Below are positions 1 through 9,077 of a stretch of DNA of 53,152 nucleotides, piece after piece. The notes beneath the pieces are model-generated. The model had not been told where the DNA came from. It saw nothing but the letters and a program-made list of their open reading frames with translations, and ran no database searches. Every line of letters begins with the position of its first letter. The stretch's first letter is position 1. Both the position numbers and the translations under genes were made by a program. Source of the DNA: Ascidiaceihabitans sp. (GTDB taxonomy: Bacteria; Pseudomonadota; Alphaproteobacteria; Rhodobacterales; Rhodobacteraceae); assembly GCA_029251465.1 (NCBI GenBank), contig JAQXDI010000013.1, forward strand, positions 1-53,152, read 5' to 3'.

Positions 1-42
1 CTGCATCTGCGCCTCAGTCAGCCAATACAAATTGCTCATCAT
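1..42 (-). CDS. IS5-family transposase, N-terminal fragment (runs off the left edge)
   Basis: Reading leftward from two consecutive ATG codons (42-37) gives MMSNLYWLTEAQMQ, which matches the opening of IS5-family transposases common in roseobacters (MSNLYWLT-x-x-QM). Only 14 residues are inside the window, so the catalytic DDE residues cannot be checked and it is unknown whether the gene is intact. It lies just inside the putative terminal repeat, as expected for this family. Confidence 0.6.
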   Translation of the reverse strand, partial: MMSNLYWLTEAQMQ

Positions 43-115
43 ATCCCCCTACAACTAGGGGTCGTGAATCATAACAACACGACAGGCTCAATCAGTTAAT
101 GGGTCCTGACCCTAG
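1..115 (-). mobile_element. Edge of an IS5-family insertion sequence
   Basis: The first ~115 bases look like one end of an IS5-family element whose body lies left of the window. The transposase start is at 42 on the minus strand. About 60 bases upstream of it is a terminal-repeat-like sequence, GGGTCAGGACCC on the minus strand (about 102-113), ending in CTAG (112-115). Some IS5-family groups target CTAG or TA; assigning this as the duplicated target is inference because the other end is not visible. The element abuts a truncated regulator gene, consistent with insertion into it. Confidence 0.6.
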
Positions 116-283
116 CTACGATGCGGCGCACACACAACACCAATAAACGGCACGTGGCAAGAATGTCATCGCCTCATGCGTCCCGAATGGACCGGACACA
201 GCCGTCAGCACAATGGCAATCGCCCAGATGCCCAAAGGTATCCAAAGCCACTGCATTTCACGCACCGTCAACGGTTTGCCCAT
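116..283 (-). pseudogene. LytTR-type membrane regulator, truncated N-terminal remnant
   Basis: A 55-codon frame starts at ATG 283 and ends at TAG directly beside the IS end. It begins MGKPLTVREMQ, has a hydrophobic segment at residues 12-29, then SGPFGTHEAM (30-39) and a second hydrophobic stretch beginning at AVYWCC. The REM..., SGPFGT and R-x-x-YW pattern resembles the membrane N-terminus of roseobacter LytTR-domain regulators, judged from memory. The DNA-binding LytTR domain is absent; it would lie where the IS element is. It is divergent from the DUF2306 frame (start 392). The stop codon sits just on the host side of CTAG, so whether insertion alone or an earlier stop ended the gene is unclear. 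Confidence 0.5.
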
Positions 284-391
284 CCAAATTGCAGACTTTC
301 ACGAAGGGATCGCCCCTTTGGCGCATGGTCAATTGCGCGAAAAATCATTGTCCGTCCTAACGGTTGTATCTTTTGAAACACGGACACTGAC

Positions 392-790
392 ATGATCCTC
401 GCCCCCCTTCAAAACGCACCACTTGTAGTGCAGGCACACGCAATGGTGACCCTGTTCCTCGTCATCCTAACTCTGGTCCTGTTTGTATTCAAACGCGGAT
501 AAAGGTTTCACCGCATTTTGGGATGGGCTTGGGTGATTTCAATGGGTTGCGTCGCATTTTCCAGCTTTTGGATCAGCACAATACAGCAATTCGGGCCGTT
601 CAGCCTTATTCATCTGCTGTCTGTTTTCACGCTAGGGGCATTGGTGATGAACGTGCGCGCGGCCCGATTGCACAACGTAAAAGCGCACCAAAGAGGCATG
701 AAATCCCTCATTTTTGGTGCGCTTGTCGTCGCCGGAATATTCACGATATTGCCCGGCCGAATTATGTTTGAGGTGTTGACCGGCGGTTAA
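392..790 (+). pseudogene. DUF2306-like membrane protein with in-frame stop
   Basis: From ATG 392 the frame reads MILAPLQNAPLVVQAHAM followed by a hydrophobic helix and FKRG, then TAA at 500-502. The same frame resumes RFHRILGWAWV and runs to TAA at 788-790 with three more hydrophobic segments and LPGRIMFEV near the end. The two halves together (132 codons) look like one four-helix DUF2306-type protein: an HA-containing first helix, a basic loop with RxHRxLGWAWV, SSFWI, IHLLS, and LPGRIM at the end. A single in-frame TAA separates them with no frame change, so this is a nonsense mutation, a read-through, or two pieces. A TTG at 518 could restart the second half. The end overlaps the folD stop codon. 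Confidence 0.6.
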
Positions 791-1689
791 GCGGTCAGCC
801 CTTCCAGCTCTTCCAAACCGTTGGCGCGGCAGCACGCCGTGACCGTATTGGCGAGCAAGCACGCGATCGTCATTGGCCCAACGCCGCCCGGAACTGGCGT
901 GATGGCCCCTGCGCGCGCGGCACAAGATTCGTAATGTACGTCGCCCACCAACTTGGTTTTGCCCTCGCCTTTTTCTGGCGCGTCCAGACGGTTGATGCCT
1001 ACGTCGATGACGGTTGCACCTTCTTTGATCCAATCGCCCGGAATCATTTCAGGACGACCCACCGCGGCAACAACAATGTCAGCACGGCGCACAACGTCGG
1101 CCAAATCTTTGGTCCGCGAATGTGCGATGGTGACGGTTGCACTGTCGTTCAGCAGCAATTGCGCCATCGGTTTGCCCACAATGTTCGAGCGACCAACAAC
1201 AACAGCGTCCATGCCCGAAATCGACCCGTGGTGATCGCGCAGCATCATCAAGCAGCCCAGCGGCGTGCAAGGGACCATAGATTTTTGACCCGTGCCCAAC
1301 AAACCAACGTTCGAGATGTGAAACCCGTCAACGTCTTTGGCGGGCGAAATCGAGTTGATGATCAAATCTTCGTCCAAATACTTTGGCAGCGGCAATTGGC
1401 ACAGGATGCCGTGGATTTCAGGATCATTGTTCAACTGATCGATGACGGCCAGCAAATCGGCTTCGGAGGTGTTCACATCCAGCTTATGCTCGACTGACTT
1501 CATGCCGACTTCGACGGTCATTTTGCCTTTGGAACGAACGTAAACCTGGCTCGCCGGGTCTTCGCCTACCAAAACCACAGCCAAACCCGGCGTAATGCCG
1601 TGATCTGCGACCAAACGGGTCACGTGTGTTTTCACTTTGTCACGCACGGTTGCCGCAAAGGCTTTGCCGTCAATTACTGTTGCTGCCAT
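787..1689 (-). CDS. folD: Bifunctional methylene-THF dehydrogenase / methenyl-THF cyclohydrolase FolD
   Basis: Cytoplasmic FolD interconverts 5,10-methylene-THF, 5,10-methenyl-THF and 10-formyl-THF using NADP. The 300-residue product has the family length. With the ATG at 1689 as start, the catalytic tyrosine and lysine fall at Y50 and K54 (YVRSK), the numbering of the E. coli enzyme. [12 protein letters not shown] is the Rossmann cofactor site and PGGVGPMT lies near the C-terminus. I prefer ATG 1689 to the GTG three codons upstream because GGGG lies at a good distance before it. It follows fhs on the same strand, so the two supply formyl-THF or run C1 oxidation in reverse. Confidence 0.97.
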   Translation of the reverse strand: MAATVIDGKAFAATVRDKVKTHVTRLVADHGITPGLAVVLVGEDPASQVYVRSKGKMTVEVGMKSVEHKLDVNTSEADLLAVIDQLNNDPEIHGILCQLPLPKYLDEDLIINSISPAKDVDGFHISNVGLLGTGQKSMVPCTPLGCLMMLRDHHGSISGMDAVVVGRSNIVGKPMAQLLLNDSATVTIAHSRTKDLADVVRRADIVVAAVGRPEMIPGDWIKEGATVIDVGINRLDAPEKGEGKTKLVGDVHYESCAARAGAITPVPGGVGPMTIACLLANTVTACCRANGLEELEGLTA

Positions 1690-1760
1690 CTGAGACACCC
1701 CATCATTCGCTGTTCAAATACTCACCGCCGATGTGGCGGTCTTGACGCCAAAGGCGTTAA

Positions 1761-1800
1761 GGGCGGAGCGATTGTGGCTCGATGCCCAATCGCTCCGCCC
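1761..1800 (-). terminator. Strong hairpin between fhs and folD
   Basis: A perfect 14-bp stem (GGGCGGAGCGATTG at 1761-1774 and its complement at 1787-1800) with a 12-base loop lies between the fhs stop and the folD start. On the plus strand it is followed by TGTTTT; on the minus strand only by TTAA. It is probably a terminator or attenuating/processing hairpin after fhs, but the weak T-run on the minus strand leaves this open. Confidence 0.6.
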
Positions 1801-1823
1801 TGTTTTCTCGCAAGCCTAAAGGT

Positions 1824-3500
1824 TTAGAACAACCCTTCGACTTCGCCTTTGTCGTTCAGGCAGATTGCCTCGGCGGATGGGACACGTGGCAGACCCGGCA
1901 TTGTCATGATCTCACCGCAGATGGCGACGACAAAACCCGCACCCGCGCTCAAACGTACTTCACGCACAGGCACAGAGTGGCCCGTTGGCGCGCCGCGAAC
2001 TGTTGGGTCCGTGGTGAACGAGTATTGCGTTTTCGCCATGCAGACCGGCAAGTTGCCGTAGCCTTGGTCTTCCCATGTTTTCAGCTGATCGCGGATCTTT
2101 TGATCCATCAACGCTTCGTCCGCGCGGTAGATACGCTTGGCGATGGTGTTGATTTTTTCGGCCAGTGGCATGTCATCAGGATAGATCGGTGCAAAGTTCG
2201 CAACACCTGAGTCTGCGATTTCGGCAACACGTGTGGCCAAATCTGCGGACCCTTCGGACCCCAGTTCCCAGTGACGCGACAGGATCGCTTCGGCGCCTTG
2301 GCTTTCAACATAGTCCTTGATCGCTTGCACTTCGGCGTCCGTGTCCGTGACAAAGTGGTTGATCGCGACGACCACTGGCACCCCAAAGGATTTCAGGTTT
2401 TCAACGTGACGACCCAAGTTCGGGCACCCGTTTTGAACCGCTACGACGTTTTCAGAACCCAGATCAGCCTTGGCCACTCCACCGTTCATTTTCATCGCGC
2501 GCACTGTGGCAACGCAAACGACAACAGACGGGGACAAGCCCGCTTTGCGGCATTTGATGTTCAGGAATTTTTCAGCGCCAAGATCCGCGCCAAAGCCTGC
2601 TTCGGTCACAACGTAGTCCGCCAGTTTCAGCGCTGTTGTGGTCGCGATAACAGAGTTACAGCCGTGCGCGATGTTCGCAAATGGACCGCCGTGAACAAAT
2701 GCCGGGTTGTTTTCCAGCGTCTGTACGATGTTTGGCTGCATTGCGTCTTTCAACAGAACGGTCATTGCGCCGTCGGCTTTGATGTCGCGTGCATAGATCG
2801 GTTTACGTTCGCGCGTGTAGGCCACAATCATGTCGCCCAGACGGGTTTGCAGGTCTTGCAAATCTTTGGACAAGCACAGAATGGCCATAACTTCGGACGC
2901 CACTGTGATGTCAAAACCGGCCTCACGTGGGAAGCCGTTGGCCACACCACCCAAAGATGCCGTGATCGTGCGCAAGGCGCGATCGTTCATGTCAACGACA
3001 CGGCGCCACACGATGCGGCGCACGTCGATGTCCAGTGCGTTGCCCCAGTAAACGTGGTTGTCGATCATCGCGGACAGCAAGTTGTGCGCGGATGTGATGG
3101 CGTGAAAGTCACCGGTAAAGTGCAGGTTCATTTCTTCCATTGGAACGATTTGCGCGTAACCGCCGCCAGCAGCCCCGCCCTTCATGCCAAAGTTTGGTCC
3201 CAGCGACGCTTCGCGGATACAAACGCAGGCGTTCTTGCCGATGCGGTTCAGGCCGTCACCCAAACCAACAGTTGTTGTGGTTTTACCCTCACCCGCTGGT
3301 GTCGGGTTGATCGCAGTGACCAGGATCAGCTTGCCATCTTTGCGGTTTTGAACAGAATTGATGAACTCTTGGCTGACTTTTGCTTTATCGTGGCCGTATG
3401 GCAGCAGGTCGTCCGTCGAGATGCCCAACTTTGCGCCAATCTCTTGAATTGGCAGTTTGTTGGCTTCGCGTGCGATTTGGATGTCGGTTTTATAGCCCAT
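1824..3500 (-). CDS. fhs: Formate-tetrahydrofolate ligase
   Basis: Fhs joins formate to THF with ATP to give 10-formyl-THF. The protein has 558 residues, the usual family length, and begins [13 protein letters not shown]. The phosphate-binding loop [12 protein letters not shown] lies near residues 67-78, and the fhs signatures [14 protein letters not shown] and [17 protein letters not shown] follow. An AAGGGA ribosome site precedes ATG 3500. In roseobacters fhs with folD serves both biosynthetic C1 supply and oxidation of C1 units from methylated compounds; an MttB-family gene lies elsewhere in this window. Confidence 0.97.
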   Translation of the reverse strand: MGYKTDIQIAREANKLPIQEIGAKLGISTDDLLPYGHDKAKVSQEFINSVQNRKDGKLILVTAINPTPAGEGKTTTTVGLGDGLNRIGKNACVCIREASLGPNFGMKGGAAGGGYAQIVPMEEMNLHFTGDFHAITSAHNLLSAMIDNHVYWGNALDIDVRRIVWRRVVDMNDRALRTITASLGGVANGFPREAGFDITVASEVMAILCLSKDLQDLQTRLGDMIVAYTRERKPIYARDIKADGAMTVLLKDAMQPNIVQTLENNPAFVHGGPFANIAHGCNSVIATTTALKLADYVVTEAGFGADLGAEKFLNIKCRKAGLSPSVVVCVATVRAMKMNGGVAKADLGSENVVAVQNGCPNLGRHVENLKSFGVPVVVAINHFVTDTDAEVQAIKDYVESQGAEAILSRHWELGSEGSADLATRVAEIADSGVANFAPIYPDDMPLAEKINTIAKRIYRADEALMDQKIRDQLKTWEDQGYGNLPVCMAKTQYSFTTDPTVRGAPTGHSVPVREVRLSAGAGFVVAICGEIMTMPGLPRVPSAEAICLNDKGEVEGLF

Positions 3501-3654
3501 GAGAATCCCTTTACTCGGTGGTCAGGCAGAAATGCTTGTCGCCTGCATACTCCCGTGTACGGGTTCAACTAGGTTGCATTTCCGACATTTCCCGCCGTTG
3601 ATGCGGCGTTGGCGCGTAATCTGGTTTCTTTTCGGAAACGATTGGGCTGTGTAC

Positions 3655-4245
3655 TCAGGTAAACAGATCACCCAAAGGCGGCCACGCCCGCTGGTCAGGT
3701 ACGTGCAGGCGCAGCGTGTCGCCGATCTGAAACAGCCCCTCGCGTTCGACCCACGCGGTCACCCCGCGCCGGTCTTTGGCCGCGGGCTTGAACGCTTTGC
3801 CAAAGCCTTTGTGCTCGGCCTCGATTTCGCGGCCCGGAAACACGCAGGGGCGGTTTTCCATGTCGATGACGATGCTCGTCCCGCATTGCAATCGTGCTGA
3901 GGGCGGAACGTGAGTGAAATCGGGAATGCCCTCGATCACCATCGACACCCCCATCAGGCTCGGGTCGATGTCGTCGAGCTTCATGGTCGCGGCGATCCCG
4001 GCGATCTCTTCGACAGAGAGCACGCTCAGCTGGCGCACATTTCGGATTTCCGTGCCCTCAGGATACTGCGATCGCACGCGCACACACGACGACCGTGTCG
4101 CACCGCCGTGCGCCTCGCCCTCAAACCCGTCAAAGCTGGTAAATGCGCTTTGCAACGGTTCAGAGCGCAGCGTGCCCCCGTCTTGCACGACACGTCCAAG
4201 CCACGTGATGCGGGCGGTGTACTCTGTGGGGGCAAGGGCTGGCAT
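3655..4245 (-). CDS. MOSC domain-containing protein
   Basis: A 196-residue cytoplasmic protein with the look of a stand-alone MOSC domain: an opening ITWLGRVVQDGG strand, a central RQLSVLSVEEI segment, and the C-terminal beta-rich part with GVTAWVEREGLFQIGDTLRL. MOSC domains are associated with molybdenum-cofactor sulfur transfer or detoxifying reductases; the substrate here is unknown. ATG 4245 (MPALAP) is chosen because AGGAGA lies six bases before it; an upstream in-frame ATG at 4275 lacks a ribosome site. It lies between ftsH and fhs on the same strand but is separated from ftsH by a terminator. Confidence 0.8.
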   Translation of the reverse strand: MPALAPTEYTARITWLGRVVQDGGTLRSEPLQSAFTSFDGFEGEAHGGATRSSCVRVRSQYPEGTEIRNVRQLSVLSVEEIAGIAATMKLDDIDPSLMGVSMVIEGIPDFTHVPPSARLQCGTSIVIDMENRPCVFPGREIEAEHKGFGKAFKPAAKDRRGVTAWVEREGLFQIGDTLRLHVPDQRAWPPLGDLFT

Positions 4246-4281
4246 CAGATTCTCCTGGTCGGTTCCCCCAAACATTGATCC

Positions 4282-4315
4282 AAAAACAAAGGCCCCGCAA
4301 GTTGCGAGGCCTTTG
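4282..4315 (-). terminator. Rho-independent terminator of ftsH
   Basis: Read on the minus strand, CAAAGGCC and GGCCTTTG arms (4308-4315 and 4287-4294) with a further inner CGCAA/TTGCG pairing form a long hairpin followed by TTTTTG. It lies about 50 bases after the ftsH stop and ends the Tol-Pal/tilS/ftsH series. Confidence 0.85.
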
Positions 4316-4364
4316 ATCTGTGATGATGTTTTGTGAGAAACCTATCTGATTTCGTGATCAGAGT

Positions 4365-6281
4365 TTACGTCGGCTCCGGCAGACCGTCATCCGCAGGTGG
4401 CGGCGTCTTTTTCGACTTTGCCTTTGGGATCGCGGTCAAGCTAGGGGCATTGCCGCCGTCTGATGCATTGTCATCCTCGTCCTCAGGTGCATGCGGTGGT
4501 TCGCCCCGCATCACGCGCCCGATTTCGTCACCTGTCAGCGTTTCATATTCCAACAAGCCTTGGGCCAGACGTTCAAATTCGACGTCTTTTTCCTGAATGA
4601 TTTTCATCGCCCAGTCATAGCCGTCTTGGATGAACAGCTGCACTTCTTCTTCGATCAGCTCTTTGGTGTTGGCGGACACGGACAGGCCTGTGGTCTTGCC
4701 GTTGTAGCCCTCGGCCGCTTCGGCGTAGTCAATGTTGCCAACCTTGTCGGACATGCCCCAGCGCAGCACCATCGCACGCGCCAAACCTGACGCTTGCATG
4801 ATGTCGCCCGCAGGACCGTTTGACACAGAATCCGCACCGTATTTGTGGATTTCAGCCGCTTTGCCCGCCATGGTCATGGCCAAACGTTGGTGGCATTCGT
4901 CCTTGAACATGTTCAGGCGATCCATTTCAGGCAGGCTCATCACCATGCCCAACGCACCCCCGCGTGGAATGATCGTCGCCTTATAGACCGGATCACATTT
5001 CGGCAACGTCATGCCAACCAGCGCATGGCCAGCCTCGTGATAAGCCGTCATTTCTTTTTGCGCTGTGGTCATAACCATCGAGCGGCGCTCGGCCCCCATC
5101 ATGATCTTGTCCTTGGCGGATTCAAAATCAGCCATCGCCACAAACCGACGCCCAATGCGCGCTGCGGTCAACGCCGCCTCGTTCACGAGGTTCGCAAGGT
5201 CAGCACCGGAAAAGCCCGGTGAGCCACGCGCGATAATGCGCAGATCAACGTCAGGGCCTAGCGGGGTTTTGCGCGCATGCACACCCAAAATCTTTTCGCG
5301 ACCTTTGATGTCTGGATTGCCAACAGTCACCTGACGGTCAAAACGACCAGGGCGCAACAAGGCTGGGTCCAGCACGTCTTTGCGGTTGGTGGCGGCGATG
5401 ATGATGACACCTTCGTTCGCCTCAAAACCGTCCATTTCGACCAGCAATTGGTTCAACGTTTGCTCGCGCTCGTCGTTGCCACCGCCATAGCCTGCGCCAC
5501 GTGAACGGCCGACCGCGTCGATTTCATCGATAAACACGATGCACGGCGCATTCTTTTTGGCTTGCTCGAACATGTCGCGCACACGCGATGCACCCACGCC
5601 GACGAACATTTCGACAAAATCAGACCCAGAGATGGTGAAGAACGGCACACCCGCCTCGCCCGCAATTGCGCGCGCCAGCAGTGTTTTACCCGTACCGGGA
5701 GGGCCTTCTAATAGCGCGCCTTTCGGGATTTTGCCGCCAAGACGCGAGAATTTCTGCGGATTGCGCAAGAACTCAACGATCTCTTCCAGCTCTTCCTTGG
5801 CTTCATCAATGCCGGCCACGTCATCAAACGTCACGCGACCATGCTTTTCGGTCAGCATCTTGGCCTTGGACTTGCCAAAACCCATCGCCCCGCCTTTGCC
5901 GCCGCCCTGCATCCGGTTCATAAAGAAGATCCAGACACCGATCAGCAGCAACACTGGTAGGATGGTCAAAAGGAATGCGCTAAAGCCGCTTTGAGCCTGC
6001 TTTTTCGCTTCAAAGCTGACATTGTTGTCGATCAGCAATTCGGTGACGGCTGCGTCACCCGGAATGATCGCCACGCGCCGTTCGCCATTGCGAACATATG
6101 TGACCTGCTCGCCGTCAAGCTGGACGTCGTTGGCCGCCCCTCTTTTGACGTCAGCCACGAACTCGGAATATGTGCTGCCACCGCTTTGCTGCGATGTGTC
6201 CGCCCCGTTAAAGAGGTTGAACAGTGCAAGAACCAAAAGGAACAGAACCACCCAGAAGGCGATATTGCGTGCGTTGCCCAA
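4365..6281 (-). CDS. ftsH: ATP-dependent zinc metalloprotease FtsH
   Basis: Inner-membrane AAA+ protease that degrades misassembled membrane proteins and short-lived regulators such as RpoH. The 638-residue protein has a first TM at about 7-25, a periplasmic domain, a second TM at about 101-121, Walker A GPPGTGKT (193-200), Walker B VFIDEID (249-255), the second-region-of-homology segment [19 protein letters not shown], and the zinc site HEAGH (415-419). The start is a TTG at 6281 (MGNARN) with AGGAGA seven bases upstream, so a non-ATG start is well supported. The C-terminal ~35 residues are acidic and proline/lysine-rich. A typical terminator follows. Confidence 0.98.
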   Translation of the reverse strand: MGNARNIAFWVVLFLLVLALFNLFNGADTSQQSGGSTYSEFVADVKRGAANDVQLDGEQVTYVRNGERRVAIIPGDAAVTELLIDNNVSFEAKKQAQSGFSAFLLTILPVLLLIGVWIFFMNRMQGGGKGGAMGFGKSKAKMLTEKHGRVTFDDVAGIDEAKEELEEIVEFLRNPQKFSRLGGKIPKGALLEGPPGTGKTLLARAIAGEAGVPFFTISGSDFVEMFVGVGASRVRDMFEQAKKNAPCIVFIDEIDAVGRSRGAGYGGGNDEREQTLNQLLVEMDGFEANEGVIIIAATNRKDVLDPALLRPGRFDRQVTVGNPDIKGREKILGVHARKTPLGPDVDLRIIARGSPGFSGADLANLVNEAALTAARIGRRFVAMADFESAKDKIMMGAERRSMVMTTAQKEMTAYHEAGHALVGMTLPKCDPVYKATIIPRGGALGMVMSLPEMDRLNMFKDECHQRLAMTMAGKAAEIHKYGADSVSNGPAGDIMQASGLARAMVLRWGMSDKVGNIDYAEAAEGYNGKTTGLSVSANTKELIEEEVQLFIQDGYDWAMKIIQEKDVEFERLAQGLLEYETLTGDEIGRVMRGEPPHAPEDEDDNASDGGNAPSLTAIPKAKSKKTPPPADDGLPEPT

Positions 6282-6364
6282 GGAAAATCTCCTAAAAACT
6301 ATGGTCGCAGCCTAGGAATTTGGCCCGATCCGTTGCCTATAAGATAGAGGTCGTGGGGATTTCT

Positions 6365-7627
6365 TCAATGCGAAAGCAGAAAGGTTTGGAAATTTGCGAC
6401 AATCTGCGCGCTCCAACCCTGATTGTACCCTGCAATTGGGGCTGCGACTAAATTTTTGCCCCGAAAAATGGCGGGTGAGGCCATCAAAGAGCGCCGTGGC
6501 ACCCCCGAATCCCGCCAGTTCGGGCAGTCCGTGATCGCATCGCCCAGCGCGCGCACTTCAAGATCGTGTGAATGAGGGCCGTCCAAACGCCAACGCCCGT
6601 CCCAAATCTGATCCGTCGGGCATTTCGCATCCCGAACTGTGTTGAATTCGCGCGTGATGCGGATGGCCCCGTTTTCAGCGCTTAGCACGCAACCGGCAAC
6701 CGTATGAGGCCGGGCGTCCGGCAGACGCATTTCCACATGCGGGATCGCATCTGCGCGCGGCGGATACCCGATGCCGCCAATCCACTGGATCGCTTTGCCC
6801 AGCAGCCGGCGTTCGATGTCCATTGGCAACGGGGGGGCAAGCGGCAATACGATGTCACCGCCCTGCTGAACCTCGCGCAAGTCAGCCTCTTGGCGGGTGT
6901 AGTGTTCCAGCGCTGTGCGGGCTTGTACCATGTTGTAGCTGACAGCTTGCAGCGTTTCGACGTCGATCCCCAGGGGAGCAAGTGTGTGCAACGCTTTCCG
7001 CGCACGGGTGCGAGAATAGCTGGGATCATCGTTGGTCGGATCCTCGGCCCAATGCACGTCATGGCGACGCAGGTAGTCGCGCAGTTCGGACCGGCTTTGT
7101 TGCCACAAGGGGCGCGCCCAACGGATGCCGTTGCGTTCAAAATTGGTGTTCATCGCGGCCAGACCATCGACGCCAGCCTTGCGTCCCAACCGCATCAAAA
7201 ATGTCTCGGCAACATCATCGCCGGTGTGGCCCAAAACGATACCTTCGATGCCGCGGGTTTTGGCCCAATCCGCCATCAACGCGTAACGGGCATCGCGGGC
7301 AGCGGCGGACAGATTGCCCTGACCGGTCCAACCGGTCCATTGCAACGTGGTGTGTGTAATTTTCGCGCGCTGGCACATCGCGCTGACCATCGCTGCCTCA
7401 TCCGCGGCTTCGGGGCGCAGACCATGATCGACTGTGACCGCTTCGATCAGATGGCCCGTTTGTGCCGCACAGCGCGCCAGCAGATGCAGCAGTGCCATGC
7501 TGTCGCCACCGCCAGAAACAGCGATGCCGATTTTTTGAGGAGTCTTGCGGCCAAAACCGGTACTAACGCAGTGCAAAAGCGGCGCGTCCTGCCCCTGCTG
7601 TCGCAGCCAGTCCGTGTCTAGCTGCAT
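6365..7627 (-). CDS. tilS: tRNA(Ile)-lysidine synthase TilS
   Basis: TilS ATP-dependently attaches lysine to C34 of the CAU tRNA-Ile so that it reads AUA. The PP-loop SGGGDS is at 38-43, followed by VDHGLRPEA and the GHTGDDVAETFLMR segment of the N-type ATP pyrophosphatase fold, within 420 residues. The C-terminal half is poorly conserved, as usual. It overlaps the cpoB stop by ten bases, so it is probably translated from the same message. tilS upstream of ftsH is a common arrangement in alphaproteobacteria. Confidence 0.95.
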   Translation of the reverse strand: MQLDTDWLRQQGQDAPLLHCVSTGFGRKTPQKIGIAVSGGGDSMALLHLLARCAAQTGHLIEAVTVDHGLRPEAADEAAMVSAMCQRAKITHTTLQWTGWTGQGNLSAAARDARYALMADWAKTRGIEGIVLGHTGDDVAETFLMRLGRKAGVDGLAAMNTNFERNGIRWARPLWQQSRSELRDYLRRHDVHWAEDPTNDDPSYSRTRARKALHTLAPLGIDVETLQAVSYNMVQARTALEHYTRQEADLREVQQGGDIVLPLAPPLPMDIERRLLGKAIQWIGGIGYPPRADAIPHVEMRLPDARPHTVAGCVLSAENGAIRITREFNTVRDAKCPTDQIWDGRWRLDGPHSHDLEVRALGDAITDCPNWRDSGVPRRSLMASPAIFRGKNLVAAPIAGYNQGWSAQIVANFQTFLLSH

Positions 7628-8439
7628 CCGATGTTGCGCATCTGCGAATTGGCGAGCAACGCAGAAGGATCATTCGGGAACCGCGCAGACACTTCGCCCA
7701 AAGTCACACAAGCCTCGCTGGTTTGACCCAGTTTGCCCAGCGACGCGCCCAATTTGTAGAGCGCCTCTGCCGCATCCACACCGGTTTGGTCCTGACTGAA
7801 TGCATCAAGATAGGCGCGGGCCGCATTGCGGGTGTCACCCACTGCATCCAGCGCATCGCCGCGTTTCAGATCGGCAGTGGTCGCTAGCGGACCACCCGGA
7901 TAGGTCTGATTAAAGGTCGCAAACTGCTCTGCAGCGGTTTGAAAGCTACCGGATGCGAGCGCCTCCGACGCCCGCTCAAAGTCTGCCTGTTCTTGGCTTG
8001 CAAGTTGGCCTGTGTTGGTCGGCGTCGTTGGTTCGGGCACCACGGCTGTGGTGGTCGTTTGCCCTGCCCCGCCAAGGGTCGATGTTTCGGCCAACGCGCC
8101 CACATCGCCGCCTTCAAGTTCGACCAGACGGAATTCCAGATCACCGATACGGTTTGTGCCGTCAGTCACAACGCGGTCAATGCGGAATTCCAACTGTTCG
8201 GTTTTGTCGGTCAAACGCTGCAATTCGGATTCAATCGAATTGACCCGGTCCAGCAGACCACCAGCACCAACCGTTCCGTTGGAGCCGCCGGTGGTCGACA
8301 GTTCGCGTTTAAGCTTTTGGGTTTCGACATTCAAAATCGTCAATTCCTGACGAACGTCTGCCAGCGTTTCGCTGTCTTGCGCTTGTGATGCCAACGGCAG
8401 CCACATCACACAGACAGCAATCAAAGCACTGTATCGCAT
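7618..8439 (-). CDS. cpoB: Tol-Pal system protein CpoB (YbgF)
   Basis: Periplasmic protein that coordinates Tol-Pal outer-membrane constriction with septal peptidoglycan synthesis. With ATG 8439 (GGGG seven bases upstream) the protein is 273 residues and opens with a clear signal peptide MRYSALIAVCVMW...ASQAQ. A coiled coil follows (about 25-90, heptads such as LQRLTDKTEQLEFRID), then a T/P-rich linker, then TPR repeats from about residue 150 to the end. An in-frame TTG at 8454 is the alternative start. Adjacent to pal, as in most proteobacteria. Confidence 0.93.
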   Translation of the reverse strand: MRYSALIAVCVMWLPLASQAQDSETLADVRQELTILNVETQKLKRELSTTGGSNGTVGAGGLLDRVNSIESELQRLTDKTEQLEFRIDRVVTDGTNRIGDLEFRLVELEGGDVGALAETSTLGGAGQTTTTAVVPEPTTPTNTGQLASQEQADFERASEALASGSFQTAAEQFATFNQTYPGGPLATTADLKRGDALDAVGDTRNAARAYLDAFSQDQTGVDAAEALYKLGASLGKLGQTSEACVTLGEVSARFPNDPSALLANSQMRNIGCS

Positions 8440-8462
8440 CAAAACCCCACTCAAACCCTAGT

Positions 8463-8981
8463 TTATCCAGTTAAGCCCGCTGCCAGCACCGTCACAGCGC
8501 GACGGTTTTTGGCATAGCATGCCTCTTCAGAGCATACTTCGATCGGACGTTCTTTGCCATAGCTGACAATTTGCAAACGGTTCGCTGGCACACCTTTGGA
8601 AATCAGGTAGCTGCGGGCGGCGTCTGCGCGTTTGTTGCCAAGGCCGATGTTGTATTCGCGTGTGCCTTGCTCGTCTGCGTGGCCTTCGATGACTGCGGTG
8701 TAATCGGCGTTGGTCGTCAGCCAGGCGGCTTGTCCGTCCAATGTGGCTTGGCCCTGCGCGGTCAGGCTGGATTGATCAACTGCGAACAACACACGATCGC
8801 CAACGGCTTGCTGGAAATACGCGGCCGAGCTTGGGTCATTGGCGCTGCCGGCAACCACGCCTGTGTTGGCACCCGCATTCGGGTCAAGCGCGCCACCATC
8901 GCCGCCAAAGCGGTCAGGATTTGTACAGGCTGCAAGGGCCAGCGCCCCAACGATCAAAAGTGCTTTTGTGGTGGTTTTCAT
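8463..8981 (-). CDS. pal: Peptidoglycan-associated lipoprotein Pal
   Basis: Outer-membrane lipoprotein that binds diaminopimelate peptidoglycan through an OmpA-like domain. From ATG 8981 the signal peptide MKTTTKALLIVGALALAAC gives lipid-modified C19. The OmpA domain covers about 65-165, with VIEGHADEQGTREYNIGLG and KGVPANRLQIVSYGKERP. 172 residues is normal for Pal. An upstream in-frame ATG at 8999 would put six extra residues before the signal peptide and is less likely. It lies between tolB and cpoB, separated from tolB by an 81-base gap relative to its start. Confidence 0.95.
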   Translation of the reverse strand: MKTTTKALLIVGALALAACTNPDRFGGDGGALDPNAGANTGVVAGSANDPSSAAYFQQAVGDRVLFAVDQSSLTAQGQATLDGQAAWLTTNADYTAVIEGHADEQGTREYNIGLGNKRADAARSYLISKGVPANRLQIVSYGKERPIEVCSEEACYAKNRRAVTVLAAGLTG

Positions 8982-9027
8982 AGTGCTCTGCCTTATCATT
9001 TTCCGTATTTTTACGAATACATTTACT

Positions 9028-9043
9028 CATGTGTTAACACGTG
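9028..9043. promoter_or_regulatory. 16-bp near-perfect palindrome upstream of pal
   Basis: CATGTGTTAACACGTG, centred on GTTAAC, lies about 50 bases upstream of the pal start in the tolB-pal gap. One symmetric position pair is mismatched. It could be a regulator site for a pal-specific promoter or a small hairpin; no regulator is assigned. Confidence 0.3.
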
Positions 9044-9077
9044 TTTTGCGCCCTGTCATACCACGGCGCATTTCATT

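Noticed and set aside
2271-3572. 433-codon plus-strand frame opposite fhs
   Set aside because: Antisense shadow of a highly expressed, codon-biased gene; composition is atypical (His/Arg/Val-rich) and no family is recognisable.
6704-7621. 305-codon plus-strand frame opposite tilS
   Set aside because: Antisense to a complete TilS with intact PP-loop; no ribosome site or domain.
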